From Flavobacterium tructae (GTDB taxonomy: Bacteria > Bacteroidota > Bacteroidia > Flavobacteriales > Flavobacteriaceae), in NCBI RefSeq assembly GCF_002217475.1, contig NZ_MUHH01000027.1, positions 8,843 to 68,087 of the forward strand: 59,245 nucleotides of DNA, read 5' to 3'. Positions within the stretch are counted from its first letter, which is position 1, and each line of letters begins with the position of its first letter. Of the stretch, positions 24,953-35,840 are shown one piece after another. The notes beneath the pieces were generated by a model that was given only the letters and a program-made list of their open reading frames with translations, was not told the DNA's origin and ran no database searches. A program made the position numbers and the translations under genes.

Positions 24953-27900
24953 ATGTTTAAAATATTCATACAACGACCGGTACTATCTACGGTAATATCG
25001 GTTATTATCGTAATCCTGGGAATCCTGGGACTGGCCGCACTTCCTATTGCGCAATATCCGGACATCGCACCACCAACCGTAAATGTAGCCGCAAGTTACA
25101 CCGGAGCGAATGCAGATGTGGTACTAAAAAGTATCGTAATTCCGCTTGAAGAGCAGATCAACGGTGTAGAAAACATGACCTATATGACTTCTACGGCGAC
25201 TAATGATGGTAATGCCTCTATAAAAATTTTCTTTAAAGTAGGAACCGATCCTGATTTAGCTGCAGTAAACGTACAAAACAGGGTTTCAAGGGCTACCAGT
25301 TTATTGCCGGTTGAGGTAACTCAGGCGGGGGTAACCGTGACTAAAAGTCAGAGTAGTAACTTATTGATTTTCTCTTTGTACAGTGATGATAAAGCCTACG
25401 ATCAGACATTTCTTCAAAATTATGCTAAGATCAACTTAGTACCGCAAATTCAGCGTGTAGTGGGAGTAGGAGATGTTACCGTTTTTGGTTCAAGAGATTA
25501 TTCTATGCGTATCTGGCTGAAACCTGATGTAATGCAGCAGTATAAATTGATTCCTAGCGATGTTTCGGCTGCTTTGGCAGAACAAAATATTGAAGCGGCA
25601 CCGGGAAAATTTGGTGAAAACGGAGATCAGGCTTTTCAATATGTAATCAAATACAAAGGGCGTTTAACAAGCGCAAAAGAATTTGAAGAGATCGTCATTA
25701 AATCAGCCGGAAACGGACAATTATTGCGTTTAAAAGATGTGGCAAAAGTAGAATTAGGTTCTTTAAGTTATTCTTCGACCAGTACCACAAACGGGCGCCC
25801 GTCTGTGGGTATTGCAATTAGTCAGACTCCCGGTTCGAATGCACGTGATGTCATTAATAATTCTAAAAAATTGATTGACGAAGCCGTAAAAACGTTTCCG
25901 AAAGGCATAAAGTATACCGTATTAATCAATGTCAATGAAAACCTGGATGCTTCAATTGAGAAGGTAATTCACACTTTGGTAGAAGCTTTTATTCTGGTTT
26001 TTATTGTAGTATTTATTTTCCTTCAGGATTTCCGCTCGACTTTAATTCCGGCGATTGCAGTTCCTGTTGCGATTGTTGGAACGTTCTTCTTCCTGAATTT
26101 ATTCGGCTTTACCATTAACCTGCTGACGCTATTTGCGATGGTTTTGGCCATTGGTATTGTGGTCGATGATGCGATTGTAGTCGTCGAGGCAGTACACGCC
26201 AAACTCGACAATGGGTACAAATCAGCTAAGAAAGCTACTATTCATGCGATGAATGAGATTTCGGGAGCGATCATTTCGATCACACTGGTCATGGCGGCGG
26301 TATTTATTCCGGTAACCTTTATCACAGGTTCGACCGGGGTTTTCTATAAGCAATTCGGAATTACATTGGCAGTTGCGATTATTCTGTCGGCCGTGAACGC
26401 ACTTACTTTGAGTCCGGCGTTGTGTGCTTTACTTTTAAAACCACATGCTGACGATCACAAACATCAAAGTTTTATTCAGCGTTTTTATACCTCATTTAAC
26501 GTTGCGTTTGACAATGTAACCGAAAAATACAAACGTTCCGTTCAGTTCCTTTCCATCAAAAAATGGATTGCACTGGGATCCATACTTTTTGCTGCGGGAG
26601 CTTTGTTCTATATGATGAAAACGACACCGTCTGCTTTCGTTCCGGCGGAAGATCAGGGTGTAGTTTTTGCCAATATCAGTTTGCCGCCTTCGGCTTCTAT
26701 GGAACGTTCTGACGTTGTAGCGAAAAAGGTCGATAGTATAGCACACACCATTCCAGGTGTCGAAAATACTCTTCGTATCGTGGGTCAGAACTTTACAGCA
26801 GGTGCGGGTAGTGCCTACAGTATGGTAATTGTGAGATTGAAAAGCTGGGAAGATCGTGAGCTGAGTGTCGATGATGTAATTGGTCAGCTGTTTGCTAAAA
26901 CGAGCGGAATTCGTGAAGCCAATATCTTCTTTATTTCCCCGCCAACGATTCAGGGATTTGGACAAAGTGGTGGATTTGAATTTCAGTTACAGGACAAAGG
27001 AGGCCACAGTACAGCAGAATTTTATAAAGTAAACAATGAATTTCTGGCCAAGCTTTCGGCACGTCCGGAAATACAATATGCTACGACACCTTTTAATCCG
27101 GGTTTCCCTCAATACATGATGGATATTAATCTGGCAAAAGCAAAAGATGCAGGAGTTTCCGTCAATACTATTTTATCAACCATGCAAGGTTATTATGGTG
27201 GATTGTACGCTTCCAATTTCAATAAATTCGGAAAGCAATATCGTGTGATGATTCAGGCTTCTCCGGAGTTTAGAACCAATACCGAGGGTTTGAACAAGAT
27301 CTTTGTCCGCAACAGTGCCGGAACCATGGCGCCTATTACCGAGTTCGTAAAAATGACAAGAGTATTCGGACCGGAATCTATCTCAAGATTTAACCTGTTC
27401 ACCTCTATTTCTATCACGGGAGCACCAAAACCGGGTTATAGTTCCGGAGATGCTATTAAAGCGATTCAGGAAGTAGCAGCAGAGAGTCTCCCTGCAGGTT
27501 ATGGTTATGAATTTTCGGGATTAACGCGTGAAGAATTAGCATCAGGAAGTGAGACGATTTTTATTTTTGTATTGTGTCTGGTGTTTGTTTATTTCCTGCT
27601 AAGTGCACAATACGAGAGTTATATCCTGCCTTTTGCTGTACTGTTTTCAATTCCGTTTGGATTGGCAGGAGCCTATTTGTTCTCGATTATTTTCAAGTTG
27701 AACAGTAATATTTATTTACAGATTTCCTTAATCATGTTAATTGGGTTATTGGCCAAGAACGGTATTTTGATTGTCGAATTTGCACTCGAAAGACGCCGAA
27801 AGGGATTGCCAATTGTACAGGCGGCTATTGAAGGAGCGGTAGCACGTTTCCGTCCGATTTTGATGACCTCTTTTGCTTTTATTTTGGGACTTGTTCCTTT

Positions 27901-28123
27901 AATGTTTGCTTCGGGCGCAGGTGCCGTTGGAAATAAATCGATTGGAACGGGTGCTGTTGGCGGAATGTTGATCGGTACCATTTTAGGAGTATTTGTAATT
28001 CCGGTATTGTTCATTATTTTCCAGACATTGCAAGAGCGTGTGAGTGGTCCGCCAAAAGAAAATTATGATGATGAAGGTGACGATGACGAGGAAGTACAAT
28101 TGATAGAAACTCACAAAGAGTAG
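24953..28123 (+). CDS. RND multidrug efflux permease (AcrB/HAE1 family)
   Basis: A 1056-residue inner-membrane pump of full family length. It begins [20 protein letters not shown] and has the proton-relay Asp405-Asp406 in [14 protein letters not shown] (TM4), the repeat-related TM10 region [13 protein letters not shown], and 12 predicted membrane helices with two large periplasmic loops. The acidic C-terminal tail ([11 protein letters not shown]) is unremarkable for the family. It exports hydrophobic compounds using the proton gradient. Substrates cannot be predicted. Confidence 0.97.
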   Translation: MFKIFIQRPVLSTVISVIIVILGILGLAALPIAQYPDIAPPTVNVAASYTGANADVVLKSIVIPLEEQINGVENMTYMTSTATNDGNASIKIFFKVGTDPDLAAVNVQNRVSRATSLLPVEVTQAGVTVTKSQSSNLLIFSLYSDDKAYDQTFLQNYAKINLVPQIQRVVGVGDVTVFGSRDYSMRIWLKPDVMQQYKLIPSDVSAALAEQNIEAAPGKFGENGDQAFQYVIKYKGRLTSAKEFEEIVIKSAGNGQLLRLKDVAKVELGSLSYSSTSTTNGRPSVGIAISQTPGSNARDVINNSKKLIDEAVKTFPKGIKYTVLINVNENLDASIEKVIHTLVEAFILVFIVVFIFLQDFRSTLIPAIAVPVAIVGTFFFLNLFGFTINLLTLFAMVLAIGIVVDDAIVVVEAVHAKLDNGYKSAKKATIHAMNEISGAIISITLVMAAVFIPVTFITGSTGVFYKQFGITLAVAIILSAVNALTLSPALCALLLKPHADDHKHQSFIQRFYTSFNVAFDNVTEKYKRSVQFLSIKKWIALGSILFAAGALFYMMKTTPSAFVPAEDQGVVFANISLPPSASMERSDVVAKKVDSIAHTIPGVENTLRIVGQNFTAGAGSAYSMVIVRLKSWEDRELSVDDVIGQLFAKTSGIREANIFFISPPTIQGFGQSGGFEFQLQDKGGHSTAEFYKVNNEFLAKLSARPEIQYATTPFNPGFPQYMMDINLAKAKDAGVSVNTILSTMQGYYGGLYASNFNKFGKQYRVMIQASPEFRTNTEGLNKIFVRNSAGTMAPITEFVKMTRVFGPESISRFNLFTSISITGAPKPGYSSGDAIKAIQEVAAESLPAGYGYEFSGLTREELASGSETIFIFVLCLVFVYFLLSAQYESYILPFAVLFSIPFGLAGAYLFSIIFKLNSNIYLQISLIMLIGLLAKNGILIVEFALERRRKGLPIVQAAIEGAVARFRPILMTSFAFILGLVPLMFASGAGAVGNKSIGTGAVGGMLIGTILGVFVIPVLFIIFQTLQERVSGPPKENYDDEGDDDEEVQLIETHKE

Positions 28124-28141
28124 TAATTTAATTTTAAAAAA

Positions 28142-29548
28142 ATGACTCATAGTTCTAATAAATATATTCTTTTGGTAGTGGCAGCCACACTGTTGAGTGC
28201 GTGCTCGATTACCAAGAAATACGAACGTCCGTCGGCTATTTCGACCGATAAGTTGTATCGCGATCAAAATGCTGCCGATTCGACTACTATGGCAAGTATG
28301 CCGTGGCAAACTGTTTTTAAAGATGAGAAACTGAATGCTTTAATTCAAAAAGGATTAGATCAGAATCTCAATTTAAAGAATGCGATCGAAAATATAGTGC
28401 AGTCGAGAGCTACTTTGCGTCAGGCAAAGTTGGCTTATTATCCAACGCTGAATTTTGATGCGAGTGCTACACATAACAAACAATCAAAGGCGGGACTGAA
28501 TTTCCCCCCGGGAATTAATATCAATACACTGACAACAACCTATAAGTTAGGGTTAAGTACTTCCTGGGAACTTGATATTTGGGGAAAATTGAGCAGTTCA
28601 AAAAGAGCGGCTTTAGCTGCCTATCTTGCTACAGATGCTGCAAAACAAGCCATTCAGACACAATTGATCGCTGATATTGCGAATAATTACTTTTTGTTGT
28701 TAGCGTATGACAAACAATTAGAAATTACCAAAGCGACTTTAGAAAGCCGTATTAAAAATGTGGAAACGATCAAAGCTTTAAAAGAAGGTGCAATAGTTAC
28801 CGGAGCAGCAGTGGTGCAGAGTGAAGCCAATCAGCATGCAGCCGAAGTATTGATTCCGGATTTAAAACGAAGTATTCGTGAAACGGAGAATGCTCTTAAT
28901 ATTTTGTTGGGACAAGCTCCTGGCGCTGTTGAGAGAGGGACGTTAGGGAATCAGACCGTTCCGGAAAATCTTGCTGTAGGTATGCCGGCGCAATTACTGG
29001 AAAACCGTCCGGATGTTCGTCAGGCCGAGTTTAATTTCCGCACTGCGTTTGAAAGTACCAATATGGCTAAAACTTATTTTTACCCAAGTTTAACGCTTAC
29101 CGCAAGTGGCGGATTCTCTAACCTCCAACTAACGGATTTCTTTACCAATTCTGTTTTTTATTCTTTGATAGGAGGCTTAACACAGCCTATTTTCAATCAG
29201 GGACTGAATAAGGCAAGATTAACGACAGCACAATCCAAACAAGTTCAGGCACTGAATGATTTTCAGCAAAGTCTTTTAGTAGCAGGGCAGGAGGTATCAA
29301 ATGCTTTTTATGCTTATGAAATGGCCGTTGAAAAAGAAGACTCAAGACAAAAACAAATTGAAGCCCTTGAAAAAGCAGTCGATTTTACACAACAGCTTTT
29401 AGAGTACAGCTCGGCAACCAATTATACCGATGTATTAACTTCAGAGCAAAATTTATTGGCGGCGCAATTAAGCGGGATCACCGATAATTTGCAAAAATTA
29501 CAAGCCGTGGTCGATTTGTATCGTGCCTTAGGTGGCGGATGGAAATAG
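28142..29548 (+). CDS. Outer-membrane efflux lipoprotein (OprM/NodT family)
   Basis: A 468-residue TolC-like channel with lipobox LSA-Cys21, two OEP repeats, and the LENRPDVRQAEFNFR motif typical of the NodT family. The last gene of the tripartite RND operon; it ends with TDVLTSEQNLLAAQ and LYRALGGGWK, as usual. A strong terminator follows. Confidence 0.96.
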   Translation: MTHSSNKYILLVVAATLLSACSITKKYERPSAISTDKLYRDQNAADSTTMASMPWQTVFKDEKLNALIQKGLDQNLNLKNAIENIVQSRATLRQAKLAYYPTLNFDASATHNKQSKAGLNFPPGININTLTTTYKLGLSTSWELDIWGKLSSSKRAALAAYLATDAAKQAIQTQLIADIANNYFLLLAYDKQLEITKATLESRIKNVETIKALKEGAIVTGAAVVQSEANQHAAEVLIPDLKRSIRETENALNILLGQAPGAVERGTLGNQTVPENLAVGMPAQLLENRPDVRQAEFNFRTAFESTNMAKTYFYPSLTLTASGGFSNLQLTDFFTNSVFYSLIGGLTQPIFNQGLNKARLTTAQSKQVQALNDFQQSLLVAGQEVSNAFYAYEMAVEKEDSRQKQIEALEKAVDFTQQLLEYSSATNYTDVLTSEQNLLAAQLSGITDNLQKLQAVVDLYRALGGGWK

Positions 29549-29583
29549 TCTTCGCGGCTTCTATTATTTTAAATTTTGAAACG

Positions 29584-29617
29584 AAAAGCGCCTCAGAGTA
29601 TTGAGGCGCTTTTTTTA
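29584..29617 (+). terminator. Terminator of RND efflux operon
   Basis: Stem AAAAGCGCCTCA/TGAGGCGCTTTT with a 6-nt loop and a T-run, 35 bp after the OMF stop codon. Confidence 0.93.
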
Positions 29618-29677
29618 TTTAGAGTTTCGTGAACTTATTTTGTTAAAGAGAATAATTTTGTTAGTTACATTTAAATT

Positions 29678-31372
29678 TCAATCCCAAAACTTAACAGCAT
29701 TTTTGGGAACAGTTTCTCCGAGAGTAGTTGTTTTAGAAAAATCTGTTTTTGGAGATGCAGCCAACTCAATATTCTGACAAGCTTCTCCGTTAATGGAGAT
29801 TGCTTTCGCAAAAGTCGAATTAAAAGCTATATTTTTTAAAGACATATTTTTAGTATTGTAAATTTCAAATACGATAGGGTTTTCGATGTCTAATGTTGCA
29901 TGGTTGATTTTAATTCCGTTAGCATCAATAATCGAAAAGCCTTTTTCTGCTTTGGCGGTCAAATTGGAGATTTCGATGTTTTCCAGATTCATTTCAGGCA
30001 AACCTTGCAGAAATACCGCTTGCTGTGCGCCTTTAATAGTGATGTTTTTAATCGATATGTTTTTAAACTGTGGCGTTTCTTCACTTACAGGAACAGCTTT
30101 TGTAGTTACGGTGTTTCCGCCTTCTGCCAAAGTTTCTGCTATGGATTTTCCCCCATAATACAAATCAAAAGAGATGGCTTGTGAGGGAATATCGGTCATA
30201 AAAATATCCGAGATATAAATGTTTTCCACAATTCCTCCACGTCCACGGGTGCTTTTAAAACGCAAACCAACATCCGTTCCCATGAAAGTACAATTGGAGA
30301 CGTGCAGATTTTTCACCCCACCCGACATTTCACTTCCCACTGTTACACCGCCATGTCCGTGATAAACGATGTTGTTTTTTACGATAATATTTTCGCAGGC
30401 AACACCTCGATCACGACCGTCTTTATCTTTTCCCGATTTGATACAGATGGCATCATCACCTACATCAAAACTTGAATTTTCGATAATGACATTTTTGCAG
30501 GATTCTACGTCAAGACCGTCACCGTTTTGAGAAAACCACGGATTACGAACAGTTATATTTCTAACGATTAAATCCTCTATCATAAACGGATGAAGGTTCC
30601 AGGCAGGTGAGTTTTGAAACACAGGGCCATCAAATAACACTCTTTTACTATTTTGTATGCTCACTAAAACCGGACGAAGGAAGTCGTGAATGGCTTCAAA
30701 TTCTTCTTTCGTTTTTAGATCGTGACGAACATTCTGATCAGCACCTTTGGAGCCTTTTAAATATTGTTCAGAAGGATACCAGCTGTCTTTCTTTTCATTT
30801 AAAACACCGCCGGAAGCGATAAATTTCTTCCATTGTTCTTCCGTCAGTTTGTTTTTTTTAACCTGTCTCCAGGCTTCTCCGGAACCGTCCCACACACCAC
30901 TTCCTGTAAAGGCTACATTTACGAGATTCTTGCCATAAATAGGAGAGATGCAGCGCCAGGTGTTAAGCCCTTCAAAACTGGTTTCAATAATGGGATATAA
31001 ATTTTTGTCGGTAGAGAATTTAATTAAGGCGCCTGTTTGGGCATGAAGTTCAATATTGCTTTTTAGTATAATTGGACCTGTTAGCCAGATTCCGGGTGGA
31101 ATAATTACTTTTCCACCACCTTTTTTTGACACGGCTTCTATGGCATCAGCGAAAGCTTTCGTGTTTAAAACATAGCCACCATTTACAGCACCAAAATCTT
31201 TTAGATTTACAGTATGATTTGGTATTACCGGTTCATTGACTTTGGGCATTTTAAATTCTACATTTTTGTAAGTATCGTATGTATTTAGATTTTGAGCAAA
31301 AGCGCCGGATAGAAAACAGTGGATCATCAGGATCAGGGCAATGTGTAAAAGTGGAATTGGCTTCGCGTTCAT
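29678..31372 (-). CDS. GH28 glycoside hydrolase, secreted
   Basis: A 564-residue GH28 enzyme from the ATG at 31372 (MNAKPIPLLHIALILMIHCFLSGAFAQ signal). The open frame extends to 31480 but that part precedes the signal peptide. Motifs: NGDGLDVESC, VGDDAICIKSGKD, GHGGVTVGSEMSGG and RFKSTRGRGG, all expected for pectin-acting GH28. Longer than the GH28 at 4797 and with an intact GHG. It is separate from the main pectin cluster, with its own upstream palindromic operator. Likely exo-polygalacturonase or rhamnogalacturonan hydrolase; substrate undecided. Confidence 0.93.
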   Translation of the reverse strand: MNAKPIPLLHIALILMIHCFLSGAFAQNLNTYDTYKNVEFKMPKVNEPVIPNHTVNLKDFGAVNGGYVLNTKAFADAIEAVSKKGGGKVIIPPGIWLTGPIILKSNIELHAQTGALIKFSTDKNLYPIIETSFEGLNTWRCISPIYGKNLVNVAFTGSGVWDGSGEAWRQVKKNKLTEEQWKKFIASGGVLNEKKDSWYPSEQYLKGSKGADQNVRHDLKTKEEFEAIHDFLRPVLVSIQNSKRVLFDGPVFQNSPAWNLHPFMIEDLIVRNITVRNPWFSQNGDGLDVESCKNVIIENSSFDVGDDAICIKSGKDKDGRDRGVACENIIVKNNIVYHGHGGVTVGSEMSGGVKNLHVSNCTFMGTDVGLRFKSTRGRGGIVENIYISDIFMTDIPSQAISFDLYYGGKSIAETLAEGGNTVTTKAVPVSEETPQFKNISIKNITIKGAQQAVFLQGLPEMNLENIEISNLTAKAEKGFSIIDANGIKINHATLDIENPIVFEIYNTKNMSLKNIAFNSTFAKAISINGEACQNIELAASPKTDFSKTTTLGETVPKNAVKFWD

Positions 31373-31488
31373 GTAGTATGAATTTGGTTTGAAAGTTAGT
31401 TTTAAAATGAATAGGTTGTTTACTTTATTGCTGAATGTCATTTTTTTGTAAATCTGAAAACCAGTTTCGAAAGCAATCAAGGTTTAAA

Positions 31489-31502
31489 TGTAATCGATTA
31501 CA
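31489..31502. promoter_or_regulatory. LacI-type palindromic operator upstream of GH28
   Basis: TGTAATCGATTACA is a perfect 14 bp palindrome with a central CG, the style of operators bound by LacI-family sugar regulators. It lies 117 bp upstream of the GH28 start. No LacI gene is in the window. Confidence 0.65.
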
Positions 31503-31599
31503 CAAAACTATGAAAAATATTTAATTAAAAGTAACTAAGAAATTGTTTGTCAAAAGAAAATTCAAATTTTCAGGAATTATCTGAATTATCGTTTGATCT

Positions 31600-31641
31600 A
31601 AAAACAAACATTCCGTCCCAGAAATCTGAAACGGAATGTTT
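31600..31641 (-). terminator. Terminator of DUF4374/TonB receptor operon
   Basis: On the minus strand, AAACATTCCGT/ACGGAATGTTT (11 bp perfect stem, 14-nt loop) followed by a T-rich tail, about 67 bp after the DUF4374 stop codon. Confidence 0.85.
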
Positions 31642-31707
31642 TAATTAAAAAAAAACTCAAGTAATAACAATTGTTATGAGTGCTTTTACTGCTGGTGCAG
31701 ATATTTT

Positions 31708-33039
31708 TTAGAATACTCCAATATAGTGGTTTCCAGGTTTGTTTACCAATTTAGCTCCTTTAGTAACAGCTCCTGTTGGGATATCGATCACGTAAATATT
31801 TCCGTCTTTTCCAACTGGTGTAACCGCTAAGTAAAGCTCATTTCCATCCACTACAAAACCTTGGTACTGACCAAAATCTATAGCCGCGTCATAATCAATA
31901 CCTTCTACTTTTTTAGCTGTTTTAGCATTTAAATCTACTCTTGCAACAAATCCCTGATCTCCAGTAGCAGTGCTGGTGTAAAGTACATAAGCGATTCCGT
32001 TTCCTGCGTATCTCCAGGCATCGATATAAGATCCTTTTATGGCTAATGCAGCATCAAGACTGATAACAAATGAATCATCATACTGATTGTTTTGGTTGAT
32101 TCTTACGATATAAGAACCTTTGTTGGTATCTCTTTGTGTAGCCTGATAAATGTTACCGTCAGTTCCTAAGAAGCTGTTGAAGCTACGGAAACCACTGGTA
32201 TCTCCAAAACCAACTTTAGAAGTAATGATTTGTGGATTCTCTAATGATGGATAATCTACTACAACAGATTTAGCACCCGGGCGGTCGTAAGTAGTTTCGA
32301 TTTGTCCTGTAGTAGGATTCGTTTTGCGTAACCATGTTCCGATAATTACTTTATTTCCTGCTTTGTTGATCGTAGGAGCATCTAAACGAAAAATATGGTG
32401 CCCTTGAGCTTCTTCCTGAGCGGTTAACGGAAGTTCATATTGTTTAAATCCTGAAATACGTATTCCTTTAAGATCTAAAGAAAGTACGGTAGCTGTACCT
32501 CTTGTATACATATACGTTTTGTCCGGATTTGTTTTAACTACCGGAGCAGTTACATTTACTGCAACTCCGGTTTTGTCTCCGTCAAAAAGTTTATTCCATC
32601 TTGGAGATGTTCCGGCATATTGAGAAATGTTTACGGTCGTACCTGATTGTGTGAAGTTTTTAGCTCCATTTACAGTATAGGTCATAAATTCTCCTCCGTT
32701 AGCCCCTGTGTAGGTAATGTTGAAAAGAGTTTTTCCGTCTACAGACGATTGCAAACGAGCCGTTCTGTTAGATTGTACCGGCATTCCGTCTGCGTAAACA
32801 TTAATCGAATAGTTTGGATCTTTAGCATTTTTTTTGGTTACAGCATAAACCATAGTTCCTCCGTTTCCATCGCCAGGAGCATCCTGCATTAATGCTCCCG
32901 AAACTGTAATCCAACGATCCGGTGTTTCCGGATTTACCGGATCAGCACTTTTTTCGTCATTGCTGCTGCAGCTTGTTGTCAATGACAATGCACCTAAAAG
33001 TAAACTACATGTAAATAGTTTAAACGTATTTTTTCTCAT
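31708..33039 (-). CDS. DUF4374 lipoprotein, XusB-like siderophore-binding candidate
   Basis: A 443-residue lipoprotein (lipobox TTS-Cys24) with DUF4374 features: an N-terminal WITVSGALMQDAPGDGNGGTMVYAV and repeated blade-like segments suggesting a beta-propeller. In Bacteroides thetaiotaomicron XusB, a surface lipoprotein that captures ferric siderophores, is of this kind and is encoded with TonB receptor XusA and PepSY protein XusC. Here it is 26 bp downstream of a TonB receptor gene, matching that layout. The ligand is unknown. Confidence 0.85.
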   Translation of the reverse strand: MRKNTFKLFTCSLLLGALSLTTSCSSNDEKSADPVNPETPDRWITVSGALMQDAPGDGNGGTMVYAVTKKNAKDPNYSINVYADGMPVQSNRTARLQSSVDGKTLFNITYTGANGGEFMTYTVNGAKNFTQSGTTVNISQYAGTSPRWNKLFDGDKTGVAVNVTAPVVKTNPDKTYMYTRGTATVLSLDLKGIRISGFKQYELPLTAQEEAQGHHIFRLDAPTINKAGNKVIIGTWLRKTNPTTGQIETTYDRPGAKSVVVDYPSLENPQIITSKVGFGDTSGFRSFNSFLGTDGNIYQATQRDTNKGSYIVRINQNNQYDDSFVISLDAALAIKGSYIDAWRYAGNGIAYVLYTSTATGDQGFVARVDLNAKTAKKVEGIDYDAAIDFGQYQGFVVDGNELYLAVTPVGKDGNIYVIDIPTGAVTKGAKLVNKPGNHYIGVF

Positions 33040-33065
33040 ATTGATTGTTTTAAAAAAATTAGATA

Positions 33066-35471
33066 TTAAAATTTATTAAGGGTATAATTCAGTTTCAAGT
33101 AAAAAGCGCGTCCCGGTTTTTGAACAGCGTAATTATCGAAAACTTGTTTATCGAAAATGTTTTTAGCATCGAAGCTTAGTACGAATTGTTTTTTTGGAAA
33201 TGCATAACTCAAACCTAAATCCTGTACAAATTGCGCTGGTGTTTTTGAGTTTATGACGTCAATCCAAAGTGTGGCGAAGGGATCTACATAACCAAAATTA
33301 TAATACAAACTTAGTTGCGAATCTTTCTGTATCAGTTCTTTAAAATTGTATTGTACATTACCATTTACGGTGAAGAAAGGCTCATTTGGAATTTGCTTAT
33401 TATAGTTGGATAACTGTCCTCCATTACCATCAAATTGCATCTTGAACAAAGAGTTAAATTTTGACATGTTCATTGATAAGAACAAGCGATCTTTGTAACT
33501 ATAATTAAAAGAAGCTTCATAACCAATAGATTGTGTACGCCCCAGGTTTTCAAATGGTAGGGTTTGTATGGCATCATTTACCCTGTTACCGGAAGTGCGA
33601 ACAATTCGGTCTTTGGCATTCCTTGAAAAACCTGATGCAGCAATTGAAATCTTATGTGTATTTATTTCGTAGGGACCAAATTGTACGCCTACATTGAAAT
33701 TGTTGCTTTGCTCTGGTTTTAGATTGGGGTTAGCCAGTACATTTTCACTAGGTCTTCCGAACATTTCATCTGAAGTTGCTAATCGGATGGCTTTCTCCGC
33801 AGATGCCGTGATCATTAGTTCAGGAGTAATAAAGTAAGAAGTAGCCAGTCCGTATCCAAATAATGGAGTTGCACTTTTGGTAATCTTTTCTACAACGGTA
33901 GCTTGCCCGTTTTGTGTAACCAATTCCGGTTTTCTGTGGTTTACTTTTTGTTCGTAAAACTTACCAAAAATATTGGTTCTCAAACGTGATTCAAAAGCCT
34001 GCATTTCATAAGCTAATGAAGTGACTGTTTTTTGCAAATCAAATGTTGCTTCAAAATCTTTTTGAAATTCCGGTTTGATTAAATCGTCTTCATTTCTATC
34101 CAGTTTGTAATATAAATTACTGAATATAAATCTATTATATTCATTTAGGTTATAGGTAAATACGCTTCTGGAGCTTAATATATTTTCTGAAATGTTATTA
34201 ATGGTTGGACCACCTTGCTGTGCGCCAGTATAGGATAAAACCGGTTCACCATATAAACCTATTGCTTTTTCACCGTTCCAATTGTAATTCCATTTTACCG
34301 TATCGTTTACGACTTCATGTTTATTGCTAAAGACGGTATTGGTTGAAAAATCAAGTTTTTTAAAGAGAAAACCTTTTTTAGAGTAATTCAGGCTTATTAC
34401 AGTAGCATCAGCTTCGGAAAAACGTCCCTTATAAGGCCTTGTCATGAATTGACCGTGTTGAATCTGATTGTGATCTTCAGAGACATTTATACCAATTAAA
34501 AAATTGTCAGCCCATTTTACATTGGTAAAACCGGTTTCAAATCTTCCTCCATAGGATCTGTATCGGTTTTCGAAACGTTTGGCGCGTGTAAGTTCGTAAC
34601 GTCCATCCGGTGCTATATTGTAAACGAATCTTCCCCATACTTCATAATCGTTATCTGAGTAATTATAAAAGCCCGATCCTTTTACGGTAAATCCCGATTT
34701 GTCACGATAGGTCGTATTAAAGTTGGACTGAATGGTATTAAAAGATCCATAAGAAACAGAAGCATTCAGCGTGTTTTTAGCACCTTTTTTCAAAATTACA
34801 TTTATGGCTCCGCCTAAGGCATCATCCGCCAGTTCTGCGGGGGTGACCCCTTTGTAAACTTCGATGCGTTCGATTAAGGCAGGTGGTATGCTGTTAAGAC
34901 TAAAGGAAGAACCATAAGTAGAAAGCGGAATTCCGTCAATAAAAATTCGGATAGCATTTCCGGACATTCCATTCAGATTGTAATTTACGCTTGAACCTAA
35001 ACCACCGTTTTGTCGGATTCGTACCCCTGCGGAACGATCAAGTAATTCATTGGTTTGCAGGTTTCGTGTGGCGGCGTCTTTAGTTTCTATAACATTTACA
35101 GAGAAACCTTTACTGATGATTTCTTTTTTTACAGAGTTTTTCTTTACGACAACCTCTTTTAAGGCTTTTGGATCATTTGATTTTTCTAATGAAATATTTA
35201 CCTGAGCAGTAGGACTGTTTAAAGTTACCTTTACTGTTTTAGTTTTCGCTTCAAGTGATGTAATTTCAAGTGTATAAATACCATAAGCAACATTTTTAAT
35301 TTCAAATTGACCGTTGTTACCAACTAGGGCAAACTTTTGAGTTCCGGCAATTGTAACTGTAGCGCCAAATGCAGATTCAGAATTTTCAAAAGTAACTTTT
35401 CCTTTAATATTTCCATTTTGGGACCAAACTGAAAAATGAACGAACGTCAACAATAACAATAAAAACCTCAT
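33066..35471 (-). CDS. TonB-dependent outer-membrane receptor, XusA-like
   Basis: An 801-residue receptor with signal peptide, an N-terminal CarboxypepD_reg-like domain (about 20-100; GNIKGKVTFENSESAFGATVTIAGT), plug (about 125-235, including VYKGVTPAELADDALGGAINVILKKG) and a 22-strand barrel ending in the BAM signal LNYTLNKF. Too short for a SusC. With the DUF4374 lipoprotein it probably imports ferric siderophores or heme. Its promoter region has phased ATTAGAA repeats. Confidence 0.9.
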   Translation of the reverse strand: MRFLLLLLTFVHFSVWSQNGNIKGKVTFENSESAFGATVTIAGTQKFALVGNNGQFEIKNVAYGIYTLEITSLEAKTKTVKVTLNSPTAQVNISLEKSNDPKALKEVVVKKNSVKKEIISKGFSVNVIETKDAATRNLQTNELLDRSAGVRIRQNGGLGSSVNYNLNGMSGNAIRIFIDGIPLSTYGSSFSLNSIPPALIERIEVYKGVTPAELADDALGGAINVILKKGAKNTLNASVSYGSFNTIQSNFNTTYRDKSGFTVKGSGFYNYSDNDYEVWGRFVYNIAPDGRYELTRAKRFENRYRSYGGRFETGFTNVKWADNFLIGINVSEDHNQIQHGQFMTRPYKGRFSEADATVISLNYSKKGFLFKKLDFSTNTVFSNKHEVVNDTVKWNYNWNGEKAIGLYGEPVLSYTGAQQGGPTINNISENILSSRSVFTYNLNEYNRFIFSNLYYKLDRNEDDLIKPEFQKDFEATFDLQKTVTSLAYEMQAFESRLRTNIFGKFYEQKVNHRKPELVTQNGQATVVEKITKSATPLFGYGLATSYFITPELMITASAEKAIRLATSDEMFGRPSENVLANPNLKPEQSNNFNVGVQFGPYEINTHKISIAASGFSRNAKDRIVRTSGNRVNDAIQTLPFENLGRTQSIGYEASFNYSYKDRLFLSMNMSKFNSLFKMQFDGNGGQLSNYNKQIPNEPFFTVNGNVQYNFKELIQKDSQLSLYYNFGYVDPFATLWIDVINSKTPAQFVQDLGLSYAFPKKQFVLSFDAKNIFDKQVFDNYAVQKPGRAFYLKLNYTLNKF

Positions 35472-35498
35472 GATTTATGTACTTCTTAAATAGAAATG

Positions 35499-35506
35499 CA
35501 AAGCTA
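35499..35506 (-). promoter_or_regulatory. -7 element of TonB receptor operon
   Basis: On the minus strand, TAGCTTTG fits TAnnTTTG, 27 bp before the start codon. No TTG at -33; the repeats just upstream may bind an activator (inference). Confidence 0.45.
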
Positions 35507-35538
35507 AATCATTGTTTATATTTAATCTAAATAAAGGA

Positions 35539-35575
35539 ATTAGAAGATCATTAGAATTATATTAGAAATTCTAAT
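35539..35575. promoter_or_regulatory. Phased ATTAGAA repeats upstream of TonB receptor
   Basis: ATTAGAA occurs at 35539, 35550 and 35561, exactly 11 bp apart, followed by the inverted copy TTCTAAT at 35569-35575. This helical phasing is typical of regulator-binding arrays. It is between the TonB receptor and the AraC regulator genes. Confidence 0.6.
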
Positions 35576-35840
35576 GTTGGCATAAATTTAGATTTTAAAG
35601 GCTAAGAATCGGATGTGTTTTGTACTATAATACTTTTTAAATTGCAAAGGTCGAAATTGAGAATAGTTCAATGCAAAGTTTATTATTCTATTTTGTGGTT
35701 GATAAACAGTTGTTTATGTTATGCTGTAATAGTACCTAATAATTTCTTAATTTTGAAATGGATTATTGTCAAAATACGGTCAGTTTTTTGAAGTGGCTTT
35801 TGTTTGTTTTATAATCGTTTGTCTCTAATTTCTTCCAATT

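Larger units (their letters stand above)
35472..35840. other. Divergent regulatory region
   Basis: 369 bp separating the TonB receptor (minus) and AraC regulator (plus). Besides the phased repeats and the -7 box described separately I see no gene. Confidence 0.5.

Noticed and set aside
26492..26965. 157-residue minus-strand frame in the RND permease
   Set aside because: Entirely inside a strong coding gene; composition is that of an antisense shadow.
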